Shown: positions 55,610-64,000 of the stretch, piece after piece
How positions within the stretch are numbered: the first letter of the stretch is position 1
How the letters are laid out: each line of letters starts with the position of its first letter
NCBI RefSeq assembly: GCF_003711205.1
Contig: NZ_CP031013.1
Location: 2,398,501-2,462,500, forward strand
Length of the DNA: 64,000 bases
Direction: 5' to 3'
Origin: Polaromonas sp. SP1
Lineage (GTDB): Bacteria > Pseudomonadota > Gammaproteobacteria > Burkholderiales > Burkholderiaceae_C
Program-made: the position numbers and the translations under genes
The notes under the pieces: generated by a model
The model's input: the letters and a program-made list of their open reading frames with translations, nothing else
The model's database searches: none
Told to the model about the DNA's origin: nothing

Positions 55610-56047
55610 ATGAAGTTATTTGAAGATATAAAACCGGGGCATGGAAACGGCCTAGATGCAGACCAACTGTTCCGAAAATTTCGCGCAAAAGAAACCGTGG
55701 CGCTGCTATGTGGGTGCTTGGTTATATGCGCCGCTGAAGTAATCCACAGAATTTACTTTTCGCAAGCGTTCAGTATTTGGAAGGTGCGGGGTGCTTTCAT
55801 TCCGCTCATATCGATTCTCTCGATATCAAGCATGCTGATGTCTAGTTCACTGCAAAAAGAGCTGAACAAAAAGAAATTTCCGAATCCAGTAGAGCAACAG
55901 GTACTTTGCATCCGTCAGTTAATTGATCGTGACGATCCTGAGGCATGGAGACTTTTTTATCTAATTGCTCGAATGGCCCGGGTGTTCATGTTCAGCTTTG
56001 GATTAATCGCAACTATTTGCGTGTTTTCGATATTTTTTTCGTATTAA
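55610..56047 (+). CDS. Small membrane protein of unknown function in secretion operon
   Basis: A 145-residue protein that I do not recognise. It starts MKLFEDIKPGHGNGLDADQL. Hydrophobic segments lie at about 29-47 (VALLCGCLVICAAEVIHR), 60-80 (AFIPLISILSISSMLMSS) and 122-145 (MARVFMFSFGLIATICVFSI), so it is probably an inner-membrane protein with three helices. Base composition is clearly more AT-rich than the exporter genes, like the first 2.2 kb of the next gene. ATG 55610 is used; an in-frame TTG lies four codons upstream. No good ribosome site is seen. It is followed 15 bp later by the giant gene, so it may be an accessory or immunity-type protein. Confidence 0.6.
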   Translation: MKLFEDIKPGHGNGLDADQLFRKFRAKETVALLCGCLVICAAEVIHRIYFSQAFSIWKVRGAFIPLISILSISSMLMSSSLQKELNKKKFPNPVEQQVLCIRQLIDRDDPEAWRLFYLIARMARVFMFSFGLIATICVFSIFFSY

Positions 56048-56062
56048 TAGTTAGGAGCGGAA

Positions 56063-59000
56063 GTGGCTATTCCAATATCTAAGTCTCCCTCGGCGAACGC
56101 CGCCAACAATTTCGTGGAGTCCTTTAAGGGCTTCTACGATATTTGGGTAAATCCCAACTCCTCTGCTATCGAGAAGCAAGCTGCAGCAACTGCTCTTGCT
56201 AGTTCGTTGGTGGCGGCCGCAGGAGTTGTCAGCAAGCACCCGGCTTTGACCTTTGGCGGGGGGTTTTTAGCGGGCGCTGGTTTGGCGAGCTCCGTTATTC
56301 AGCTTCGAGAGGCAATAGATCTTTGGGTGGTGGCCAGAGGAGGCGTTGATCAGGAGGCGCGTGAGAAAGCCTTTATGAATCTGTTGGATAAGAGCGTGGC
56401 TACCGTTGGGAGCTTTGGTGGCGCGGTCGCCGCCGTTCCCGGTCTACAGGTTGTGGGATTAACGGTCTGGGGTGTCGCTGTAGTTGGTCAAGAAATTTTG
56501 GGCGAAGTGAACGGTACGGGTGGACCCGTCGGAAACGCTGCGAGGGGGATGATGGATTGGGTTGAAAAGCAACTTACATACACCAATCCGTATGATTCTG
56601 TTGGGACAATTCCCTATTACGGTCTAGGTGGAGCTGTTGGCGAGGGACTCATTTACAACACCATGACAGCCAGCCAATACATAGCCATGGGCTTGTCTCC
56701 TGGGGGGTATCGAATTGAGCCCGGCAAAGCAACGGAGTCTTGGGCTCGCAATGCTGATGGGACTATTGATAAGAACACTCGAATAATTGCCAGCAAAGAC
56801 GGCAATGGAAATTATGAGACGTGGAGAATTTCGGGAAACCTAGATGCTGGTACGTTTCGCGCGATTAAATTCATTCAGGACGCCAGCGGAAAAGTAATTG
56901 ATGCCGAAATTCAGTATCAAAAAGTCCCCGGGGGTCAACTAGTCAGTACTGCCAACGTTAGTGGTGCTCCAGTTGCCCCTCCAATACCCGTCAAAACCTA
57001 TTACATCCAAACTGACCCTGTGCCAGGCATGCAAGGGTGGAGTACCGCAAGTACTCTCGACAACCAGACTGGGGCTTCAACATCGCGTGTGTTGAATGTC
57101 TCTGGGGATGTTGTGCTCTCCCAAGGCGTTGGACAAACGTTGGTCCGTGATCCTGCTACCGGTGTGTTTGTATTGACCACCACAAGTACAGGCGCGCAGG
57201 AATTCTATGACCCTTTCAGCGGCCAACGTGTCTTTGTGCAGGGTGATGGCTCGGGGATGGTGGTAGGAAAAGGGGTTGATGCCAACGGATATCCGAACGC
57301 CGACATATATTTTGGTGCGGGGGAGATGATTAAAAATAGTGACAACAGTGTCACTATTACCCGTGGCGGTGGAAGTGCGACGATCACATTGTTTGCTCCC
57401 GATGACACTCGGGCTGTTTCGGCTCTCACCAACAGTGGTGCAGTTGTCACCGAGACATACACCCGTGCAGGAGCCTTGGTCAAAACATCGATACAAGACA
57501 CGTTCTATGAAAATGACGGAAGTCATTCCACCTCAACAATCGTGGATTTCGCTGGAGGTTTGAGGGTACTTCAGGCGACGATTTATGACAAAAATGGTGC
57601 TCAGACAGATTTTCGACAACAGGAAATTGCCGCTCAAAACGCGGCATACACCGCGCAACAACTTCAAGATGCGTTGTATGGTGATGCGGCGAATTTTCTG
57701 ATTGCACTTCACGCTAAGAACAAGATCGGTGTATTACTTGCGGGCGCCAAGTTGGCCGTGGATTACGGCCGAACAGATCCACAGCAGGCTACAGAGTTCG
57801 ACAACTTTTTGGGTGGTGTGGGTAGCGCAGTGGGGGTGCTCGGTGCCTTGCGAGGCTTGAAGTCCGACAACGTTCTGACGCAGGTCAACAGTGCTGTCAA
57901 TCTGCTTAGTAGCGCTAATGCATTGGCCGGGCAATTAGGAGCAACCTACGGCTCAGGTGCTGCCGCTGTTAAAGGCTTTTTGAGCCCAGACTCCCTTCGT
58001 TTAATGGGGCAGATCGGTGCCGTGCTGAGCATCGTTAATTTAGTCAACCTGGGTGACATGCTCGAGCATGGTCAGTATGGATCAGCTGGTGCCGCATTAG
58101 CTGGTGCCTATAGTGCTCTGGGTTCATTTGGTGGCACCGCTGCAGTGAGTGGAGTCGGTGGAACGCCAGGACTTTTTGGAATTGTTCCGTTTGAGCCCTA
58201 CACAATGGCAATCATTATTGTTGCGTCCATTGTTATTGACGGACTCCTTGCCGACGACGAAGAGCCGCCTCCGCCGCCGCCCATCGGTGAGGCCGTCTTC
58301 AAACGCCTGGCCGATGGCAGCTTGGGCTACGAGATTCTCAACGCCGCCAACGGTGGCGTCGAGATTTTGACGGTCAAAATGGATGCCTTACTGGCCAAGT
58401 TGAGCGTGCAGATTGGCCAAGCCAACAACGGTAATACCGATCCCGATCTTGCGCTCGCGTTGATTGCAAGCCGAATGCCCAAGATCAGCATCCAGAGCTG
58501 GCCCAGCAAAACCGACAATTTGGTCAGCAACTTCTTCTTTGTGCTGGAGCAGATTCACCCGCAGACGGGTGAAAAAATGTACAGCGGTGTGGCGCGGCAA
58601 GATATCGTGGATCACTACGCTGAAGCGCTGGTCACGCCCGAGGCGATTGCCAACCAGTGGCAAATCAACCACCTTACGGCCAAGTTTGGTTCCGACGAAG
58701 CCAACTGGAAGACTGAGGGCCAGTGGCTGTCGGCCATGAGCCCCATCGAGCAGCAGCGCCGTGCTCTGCAGCAGGCGCTCTCGGAAGCCAATGCGGCGCT
58801 CGAAAGCGCGAAGAAATCCAATCTTGTGCTTGGCAGCTGGGTGTCTCTCGGTGCCGTTACGGGCAATGTGGCAGAGGGCGCAGCCAATCAGCCTGGCGTG
58901 GCCAGTGCGGCCGAAGCTGCTCTGGCTGTCGCCATGGCGGCGCTGAAAGCTTTTGAAGTGCAGAACCCGAGCGGCCCGCAACTCGCGGCGCACATTGTGG

Positions 59001-62000
59001 ATGCCGGCATTACTGATCCGGCATTGCGTGCGGCTGCCATTGAAAATGCCTCGCGCCAGTGGCTCAAAGTCATTGCTGTTGACCTTGGCGGTGATGGCGT
59101 TACCAAGACGGCGTTGCCCAATGTCGTCAAACAAGACTACGACAGCCTGCAAAGCGACGGCGTGGCGCGCTTTGATGCGGACAACGACGGCTTCCGTGAG
59201 GCGACTGAATGGATTGCACCTTCGGAGGCCATGCTGGGCATTGACCGCGACGGTAACGGCTTGATCGACACGGCCAGCGAATTGTTTAACGGTGTGAGCA
59301 CACCGTTTGACCAGCGCGGCCTGGCCAGCTTGAAGTACTACGACAGCAACAACGACGGCAAGATTGATGCGTCGGACCCGGTGTACAAGCTGCTGCGTTT
59401 GTGGATCGACCTGAACGGCGACGGCAGTGCCGGCAGCATGGAAATTTATGACCTGCAGATGCGCCACCCGGGCGTGGACATGGCGGCATTGCGTGCGCGG
59501 CTGGATGCGGCGGGGCAGGCTGCCATGGACGCGCTGGCTGGCAGTGCTGTGCAGTCGATTGACCTGACGACCTTCAAGCTGCGTATGGCGGATGGCACCG
59601 ATGCACAAGCCAACGACGTGGGCCTGCAAGCCCAGACAGAAGGCATTGCAGTGGTGGTGGACCAAGCCACGCAGAACGTCAGCATCCTGCATGAAAACGG
59701 CTTGCGTGAAAACTACATCACGCTGGTGCAGGACATGAGCGTGCTGCTGGAGTTGCAGAACGCCAACATCACTGCGGCACGCCGTGCAGAGCTCGAGGCC
59801 CTGGCTGTGCGCTACGGGCTCAACACGCAATCGGCTGATTTCATCAATGTGGTGAAGAGCCTGCGCGCGGGCGGCGAGAACATCGGCGCCAGCGGCATGG
59901 CGATCTACATTGGCGACAGCGATGTCTGGGTTGACCAGAACGTCCGCCAGCGGCTGGAGCAGATGCGCTTCAGCTTTCATGCGGCTTCGACAGTGGGCGG
60001 ATCCGACGTGTTTGGCACGGCCCATTTCAGCCCGCCGGTGTGGGCTGGACCGAGCACCGACACGCCTGTCTTTAACGACCAGTGGGCGCTGAGCCATCAC
60101 GTCACGAGCGGCGAGGTCACCAGCGACACGGCCACCGCAGGCCCACCCACGCCGCCAAACCCCGAGCAATGGGTGCTGCCTACCGACGTCTACACGCTGG
60201 ACTACGTCGTCAAGGGCGCGCAGCTGGGCGGTTTGGTGACGCAGCAGGCGGTGATTGCCAGCAATGCCGCCACGCCCGGCGCGCCGGCGCAGACCATCCA
60301 GGTCTACACCACGGCTGCGCCCACTTCATCCCTGGGTACCGTTACGGTGGCGGGCCGGGAAGACGAGCAATTCGCTTTTGGCTATGAGCAGCTTGAGCAA
60401 GAAGCGCGCACGCTGATTGCCGGCGCCACGCCTTACACCACGGTGCGCCTGCTGGGCGTGCGCGAGGTTCGCCACGGCTATGTCGAGGTCGACGACGTAA
60501 CGGGGCGCATCCGCTTTATTGGCGATGCCAATTACTTCGGCACCGAGGCGGGCTTTAGTTACGCCGTCATGGACGGCCAGGGCCAGGTGATGGAGCGGCG
60601 CATCAATTTCAACCTGACCGAAGTTAATGACGCACCGACGCTGCTTGGTGAAACCATCCAGGCGCAAGAAGATGTGCCACTGCTGCTGGATGCAGCCACC
60701 TTGCTGGCCAACGATACGGACCTGGAAGGCGACACGCTCACCATCATCGGTATTGGCCGTGTGGGCATGGGCCGCGCCGAGCTGCTGGCCAACGGCCAGA
60801 TCAGCTACAAGCCGCCCATGGACTTGTATGGCGTTACCGACACCATCGAGTACATCGTGCAAGACTCGCGCGGCGCAAGCGCTGTGGCGGTGATCAAGAT
60901 CAAGCTGACAGCGGTCAACGATGCGCCCACGGTGGTCAGCGAAGTGATCCGCAATGCCAAGGAAGACACCAACCTGCGCATCGACGCAGCTTTGCTGCTG
61001 GCAAACGACTTTGACCCCGATTTCAATGCACAGGCCGGCGCTGCGCCGCTGCGCATTACGGCAGTGGGCAATGCCGTCCATGGCCAGGCCTTTGTCGACA
61101 GCAACGGGCAGATCATTTTTGTGCCCGATGAAAACTTCAATGGCACAGCCACGTTTGAATACACAGTGACGGACGATACCGGGCTGTCGACTGTCGGCAA
61201 GGCTGAAGTGGAAATCGACGCCGTCAATGACGTGCTGCGGGCCTTTGGGGAAGTCATTGCCAGCAATGAAGACGAGAAGCTCGTCATTGATCCGGATTTG
61301 TTGCTGGCCAATGAAGAAGACGCCGACATCCAGCGCGGCGAGCAGCAACGCCTGATGGTGGTGGCGGTCGACCAGGCCGTCAACGGTACGGTGTCGCTCG
61401 AAGGCGGGCACATTGTCTTTACGCCCACTTCCAATTTCTCGGGCGAAGCCAGCTTCCGCTATACCGTCAGCGACGGTGCGGGTGGCCTGGCGCAAGCCAT
61501 AGCCAAGGTCAATATCGCGGCCGTCAACGATGCGCCAACTTTGCTCAACCGTGCCTTCCAGGGCACGGAAGAAACGCCTCTCAATATTACCGTCGACCAG
61601 TTGCTCGCGGGTGTGGTGGACGCAGAAGACGGCACAACCGGCCTCAGCTTCGTGGAGGCCCGTAACGTGGTGGGCGGCACGCTGGAGAGGACCGGCGATA
61701 CCTTCACCTTCACGCCGGGCGCCAACTTCACGGGCGCGGCGCATTTTGACTACGTGGTGCAGGACGCCCAGGGCGCCGAATCCGTGGCGGTCGTGACGAT
61801 GAGCTTTAACAACGTCAACGACGCACCGGTGTTTGTGGCGGGCAGCCATCTGGCGAAGACTGGCCAGGAGGACCAGGAGGTTCGCATCTCGCTGTCGGCC
61901 CTCAAGCAGATGTTTGTGGACGTGGATGGCGATGCCATCACGGTGGACACCGCCAACCTGGTGGCTGTCAACAGCGGCGACACCATCCGCTTTGACGCGC

Positions 62001-64000
62001 AGACGCAGGAGATCGTGTTCAAGGCCAAGGCGAACGCCAATGGCACGCGCCAGTTTGACGTACGGGTGCAGGACTCGAACGGGGTTTACAGCGCCTACGA
62101 GCGGCTGGACATCGGCATTCAGGCCTTGAATGACGCGCCCATCGTCAACGCCGTGGGCTTCCAGATGCTGGAAGACGGTGGTTATAACGACCCCGGCCTG
62201 CAGGCCTGGAGCTACATCTCGTACAGCAGCCTGCTCTCGGGCTCCAGCGACGCGGAAGGCGACGTGCTCAGCATCCTGAGTGCCGCCAATGGCCGTACCC
62301 TGGACGGCCGCCTGGTGAATATTGTGAACGATGCGGCCAACAACCGTGTAGGCATTCTGGCGCCGCTGAACTACAACGGGGCCATCACCTTCGACTTCGC
62401 CGTCAGTGACGGCCACGGTGCGCAGGTGTCCCAGAAGGCTTACGGCAATGTGGTTGCCGTGAATGACTTGCCGACGGCGAGTATTTCCTTTCTGACGAGT
62501 GGCGGCTGGACCATTCCATTCGGCCGCGCGTATTACCGTCTTGACACCTACGATGTAGAAGACGGGTATGGCAACTCGGCCGTGACGATTGAGCGCCACC
62601 CCTTGTGGGGTAACGTGGCTCAGGGCGTGACGCTGGGTTATCAGGACACGGTGCTGGACGAAAACGGGATGGTGTTGACGGAAGGAGGCTGGATAGAGAC
62701 GGCGGCCGCCGCCAACTATTTCTCGCTCCCCGCCATCATCGTGGGGCAGAGCCAAAACGATTCGGTCACATTCCGCGTCACGGATTCCCAGGGCGGGTTC
62801 AACTTCAGGTCGGTGAGCTTCGCCCTCCAGGGCTACGACCCGGTGGTGATTGACCTGGGTGGGGACGGACTGGAGTTTCTGGACATCGATGAGAGCAATG
62901 TCTCCATCACCCGAGACGGCGTCGAAAAAAATGTGGCGTGGATTGGCGCTCAGGAAGGCATCCTGGCCTGGGACCATAACCACGACAACCAGATCAACCA
63001 GCCCGACGAAATTGAGTTCTGGTCGCACGTGAATCCGCAGGATCCGGCCCGGACCGATTTGCAAAGCCTGGCAAGGGTGGAGTTCGACGCCAACCAGGAT
63101 GGGAAGTTTGATGCGTCGGATGCGAAGTGGTCCGAGTTCAAGCTTTGGCGCGACTTGAACGGCAACGGTGTCAGCGATGCAGGCGAGTTGCAAACTTTGG
63201 GAGAGGCCGGCGTGAAGGCCTTGTACCTGAACGCGAACGTGCTGAATCGCCGCTATGGTGAAGATGTGCTGGTGCGCGGCTACACCCGGGTTGAGATGAC
63301 CGACGGCCGCATGTTGCAGGCCGGTGACGTGCAACTGGGCATTGAAGACCCGGACGAGATTTCCGGAACCAACCCGCCCGCGTCGGGGCAGGATGCCGAG
63401 GTCATTCCCGTGTCGAACGCGCAGGCCCTGGCGCAACAGCAGCAGCAAGCCCAGGCCGCAGCAATGCGTGCCGGCTCGCCCGAGTTCAGCGGCGCCCTGC
63501 ATGACCACAAGGTGCTGACCGGCCAGGCCTACCGCTACGTGCTGCCGGAGGCGCTTTTCGCCAACCTGGCTGCCGGTGCGCAATACACCGTCAAGCTCGC
63601 CAGTGGCCAGCCGCTGCCGGCCTGGCTGCATTTTGATGCGGCCACGCGCACGCTGAGCGGATCACCCACTGAGGGGCAGCTCGGCGAGTGGACGATCAAG
63701 GTTGTCGGAACGGACGCCAGCAATGCCACCAATGCCGGCGTCATGACGCTGGAGGTCGCGCAGTTCAACCAAGCGCCTGTTGAGTACGGCCATGTGCCGA
63801 CGCAGTATGCCGACGAAGACCAGCCGTTCAGCCTGGAGATTTCTTCCAACTTCTTCATCGACAAGGACGTGCGTGACCAGTTGCGCTTCAGTGCAACGCT
63901 GGCAGACGGCTCTGCCTTGCCTTCCTGGTTGCACTTTGATGCGCAGAGCATGCGCTTCTACGGCACGCCCGGTGGCAGCCAGGCCGGCGCCATTGAAATC
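56063..64000 (+). CDS. Giant type I-secreted cadherin-like/calcium-binding protein, C-terminus beyond window
   Basis: A frame open from GTG 56063 (AGGAG at 56053-56057) to the edge: 2646 codons without stop. Residues 1-734 form an AT-richer module with hydrophobic Gly/Ala segments, ending in IIIVASIVIDGLLADDEE and six prolines (735-740). A calcium-binding module at about 1007-1125 has FrpC-like VDLGGDGV and EF-type loops DADNDGF, DRDGNGLID, DSNNDGKID and DLNGDGS. Seven cadherin-like repeats are marked by V/L-ND-x-P (or VNDV) at 1521, 1618, 1721, 1821, 1918, 2022 and 2133. A second calcium module lies at about 2264-2375. Putative-Ig (He_PIG) repeats begin near 2507 and 2606 (LPAWLHFD, LPSWLHFD). 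No N-terminal signal peptide is seen, as expected for a type I substrate. Adhesin or toxin is likely; the C-terminal secretion signal is outside. Confidence 0.85.
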   Translation, partial: MAIPISKSPSANAANNFVESFKGFYDIWVNPNSSAIEKQAAATALASSLVAAAGVVSKHPALTFGGGFLAGAGLASSVIQLREAIDLWVVARGGVDQEAREKAFMNLLDKSVATVGSFGGAVAAVPGLQVVGLTVWGVAVVGQEILGEVNGTGGPVGNAARGMMDWVEKQLTYTNPYDSVGTIPYYGLGGAVGEGLIYNTMTASQYIAMGLSPGGYRIEPGKATESWARNADGTIDKNTRIIASKDGNGNYETWRISGNLDAGTFRAIKFIQDASGKVIDAEIQYQKVPGGQLVSTANVSGAPVAPPIPVKTYYIQTDPVPGMQGWSTASTLDNQTGASTSRVLNVSGDVVLSQGVGQTLVRDPATGVFVLTTTSTGAQEFYDPFSGQRVFVQGDGSGMVVGKGVDANGYPNADIYFGAGEMIKNSDNSVTITRGGGSATITLFAPDDTRAVSALTNSGAVVTETYTRAGALVKTSIQDTFYENDGSHSTSTIVDFAGGLRVLQATIYDKNGAQTDFRQQEIAAQNAAYTAQQLQDALYGDAANFLIALHAKNKIGVLLAGAKLAVDYGRTDPQQATEFDNFLGGVGSAVGVLGALRGLKSDNVLTQVNSAVNLLSSANALAGQLGATYGSGAAAVKGFLSPDSLRLMGQIGAVLSIVNLVNLGDMLEHGQYGSAGAALAGAYSALGSFGGTAAVSGVGGTPGLFGIVPFEPYTMAIIIVASIVIDGLLADDEEPPPPPPIGEAVFKRLADGSLGYEILNAANGGVEILTVKMDALLAKLSVQIGQANNGNTDPDLALALIASRMPKISIQSWPSKTDNLVSNFFFVLEQIHPQTGEKMYSGVARQDIVDHYAEALVTPEAIANQWQINHLTAKFGSDEANWKTEGQWLSAMSPIEQQRRALQQALSEANAALESAKKSNLVLGSWVSLGAVTGNVAEGAANQPGVASAAEAALAVAMAALKAFEVQNPSGPQLAAHIVDAGITDPALRAAAIENASRQWLKVIAVDLGGDGVTKTALPNVVKQDYDSLQSDGVARFDADNDGFREATEWIAPSEAMLGIDRDGNGLIDTASELFNGVSTPFDQRGLASLKYYDSNNDGKIDASDPVYKLLRLWIDLNGDGSAGSMEIYDLQMRHPGVDMAALRARLDAAGQAAMDALAGSAVQSIDLTTFKLRMADGTDAQANDVGLQAQTEGIAVVVDQATQNVSILHENGLRENYITLVQDMSVLLELQNANITAARRAELEALAVRYGLNTQSADFINVVKSLRAGGENIGASGMAIYIGDSDVWVDQNVRQRLEQMRFSFHAASTVGGSDVFGTAHFSPPVWAGPSTDTPVFNDQWALSHHVTSGEVTSDTATAGPPTPPNPEQWVLPTDVYTLDYVVKGAQLGGLVTQQAVIASNAATPGAPAQTIQVYTTAAPTSSLGTVTVAGREDEQFAFGYEQLEQEARTLIAGATPYTTVRLLGVREVRHGYVEVDDVTGRIRFIGDANYFGTEAGFSYAVMDGQGQVMERRINFNLTEVNDAPTLLGETIQAQEDVPLLLDAATLLANDTDLEGDTLTIIGIGRVGMGRAELLANGQISYKPPMDLYGVTDTIEYIVQDSRGASAVAVIKIKLTAVNDAPTVVSEVIRNAKEDTNLRIDAALLLANDFDPDFNAQAGAAPLRITAVGNAVHGQAFVDSNGQIIFVPDENFNGTATFEYTVTDDTGLSTVGKAEVEIDAVNDVLRAFGEVIASNEDEKLVIDPDLLLANEEDADIQRGEQQRLMVVAVDQAVNGTVSLEGGHIVFTPTSNFSGEASFRYTVSDGAGGLAQAIAKVNIAAVNDAPTLLNRAFQGTEETPLNITVDQLLAGVVDAEDGTTGLSFVEARNVVGGTLERTGDTFTFTPGANFTGAAHFDYVVQDAQGAESVAVVTMSFNNVNDAPVFVAGSHLAKTGQEDQEVRISLSALKQMFVDVDGDAITVDTANLVAVNSGDTIRFDAQTQEIVFKAKANANGTRQFDVRVQDSNGVYSAYERLDIGIQALNDAPIVNAVGFQMLEDGGYNDPGLQAWSYISYSSLLSGSSDAEGDVLSILSAANGRTLDGRLVNIVNDAANNRVGILAPLNYNGAITFDFAVSDGHGAQVSQKAYGNVVAVNDLPTASISFLTSGGWTIPFGRAYYRLDTYDVEDGYGNSAVTIERHPLWGNVAQGVTLGYQDTVLDENGMVLTEGGWIETAAAANYFSLPAIIVGQSQNDSVTFRVTDSQGGFNFRSVSFALQGYDPVVIDLGGDGLEFLDIDESNVSITRDGVEKNVAWIGAQEGILAWDHNHDNQINQPDEIEFWSHVNPQDPARTDLQSLARVEFDANQDGKFDASDAKWSEFKLWRDLNGNGVSDAGELQTLGEAGVKALYLNANVLNRRYGEDVLVRGYTRVEMTDGRMLQAGDVQLGIEDPDEISGTNPPASGQDAEVIPVSNAQALAQQQQQAQAAAMRAGSPEFSGALHDHKVLTGQAYRYVLPEALFANLAAGAQYTVKLASGQPLPAWLHFDAATRTLSGSPTEGQLGEWTIKVVGTDASNATNAGVMTLEVAQFNQAPVEYGHVPTQYADEDQPFSLEISSNFFIDKDVRDQLRFSATLADGSALPSWLHFDAQSMRFYGTPGGSQAGAIEI

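Noticed and set aside
60326..63631. An antisense open frame of about 1100 codons inside the giant gene
   Set aside because: It mirrors the codon pattern of the sense gene, has no recognisable domains or ribosome site, and the sense strand carries clear cadherin-like and calcium-binding repeats.
56063..64000. Calling the giant protein a LapA-type adhesin with an N-terminal retention module
   Set aside because: The N-terminus does not show the retention-module layout or a dialanine cleavage motif that I can recognise, and no LapD or LapG genes are present.

Overview
The window looks like chromosome from a high-GC betaproteobacterium of the Comamonadaceae, most like Polaromonas, Rhodoferax or a close relative. 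This is an inference from protein character, from the conserved ribF-ileS-lspA order, from the DUF1800/DUF1501, Bug-receptor and livHMGF content, and from several short dispersed repeats typical of that family. No rRNA, tRNA or CRISPR array was found. Both window edges cut genes: an EamA transporter on the left and a giant secreted protein on the right.

Positions 1-16 kb hold housekeeping and catabolic genes: EamA permease, quinone oxidoreductase, a DUF1800/DUF1501 secreted pair, a NUDIX hydrolase, a Na/Pi cotransporter, ribF-ileS-lspA, an HNH nuclease and a two-subunit pimeloyl-type acyl-CoA dehydrogenase. 16-29 kb has purN, a fasciclin protein, aceE divergent from an Lrp-type regulator, a 7TM protein with a decayed GGDEF domain, a phytase-like protein, prfC, a DUF1653 protein, an M48 peptidase and an RsmB-type rRNA methyltransferase. 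29-38.7 kb has a fatty acid desaturase, rpmB-rpmG, trxB, a Crp/Fnr regulator, ftsK-lolA, an NTF2-like protein and rarA.

38.8-46 kb is an amino-acid module: a periplasmic branched-chain-type receptor, a type II asparaginase, a LysR regulator, and livHMGF behind a leader with a terminator-like hairpin. 46-51 kb has a DUF2845 protein, a Bug receptor, a ferredoxin-type reductase, an SDR protein and an HtrA-like protein lacking at least two of the three catalytic residues. From 51.6 kb a type I secretion operon begins: HlyB-like ABC exporter, HlyD-like adaptor, a small membrane protein, then a reading frame still open at the edge after 2646 codons. That protein has an AT-richer N-terminal module, two calcium-binding modules and seven cadherin-like repeats of about 100 residues.

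The least expected content is repetitive. (1) Two inverted-repeat elements (7742-8006 and 15704-16034) lie in opposite orientation, share about 30-bp termini and have hairpins with a compensatory base change. (2) About ten copies of a short repeat (GCTAT...ATAGC followed by a GGGCTGGAGGCC-like core) are scattered through the window; seven lie inside genes in frame, and one supplies most of the LolA signal peptide. (3) A C/G-rich repeat is inserted in frame in aceE, with a second copy next to prfC.
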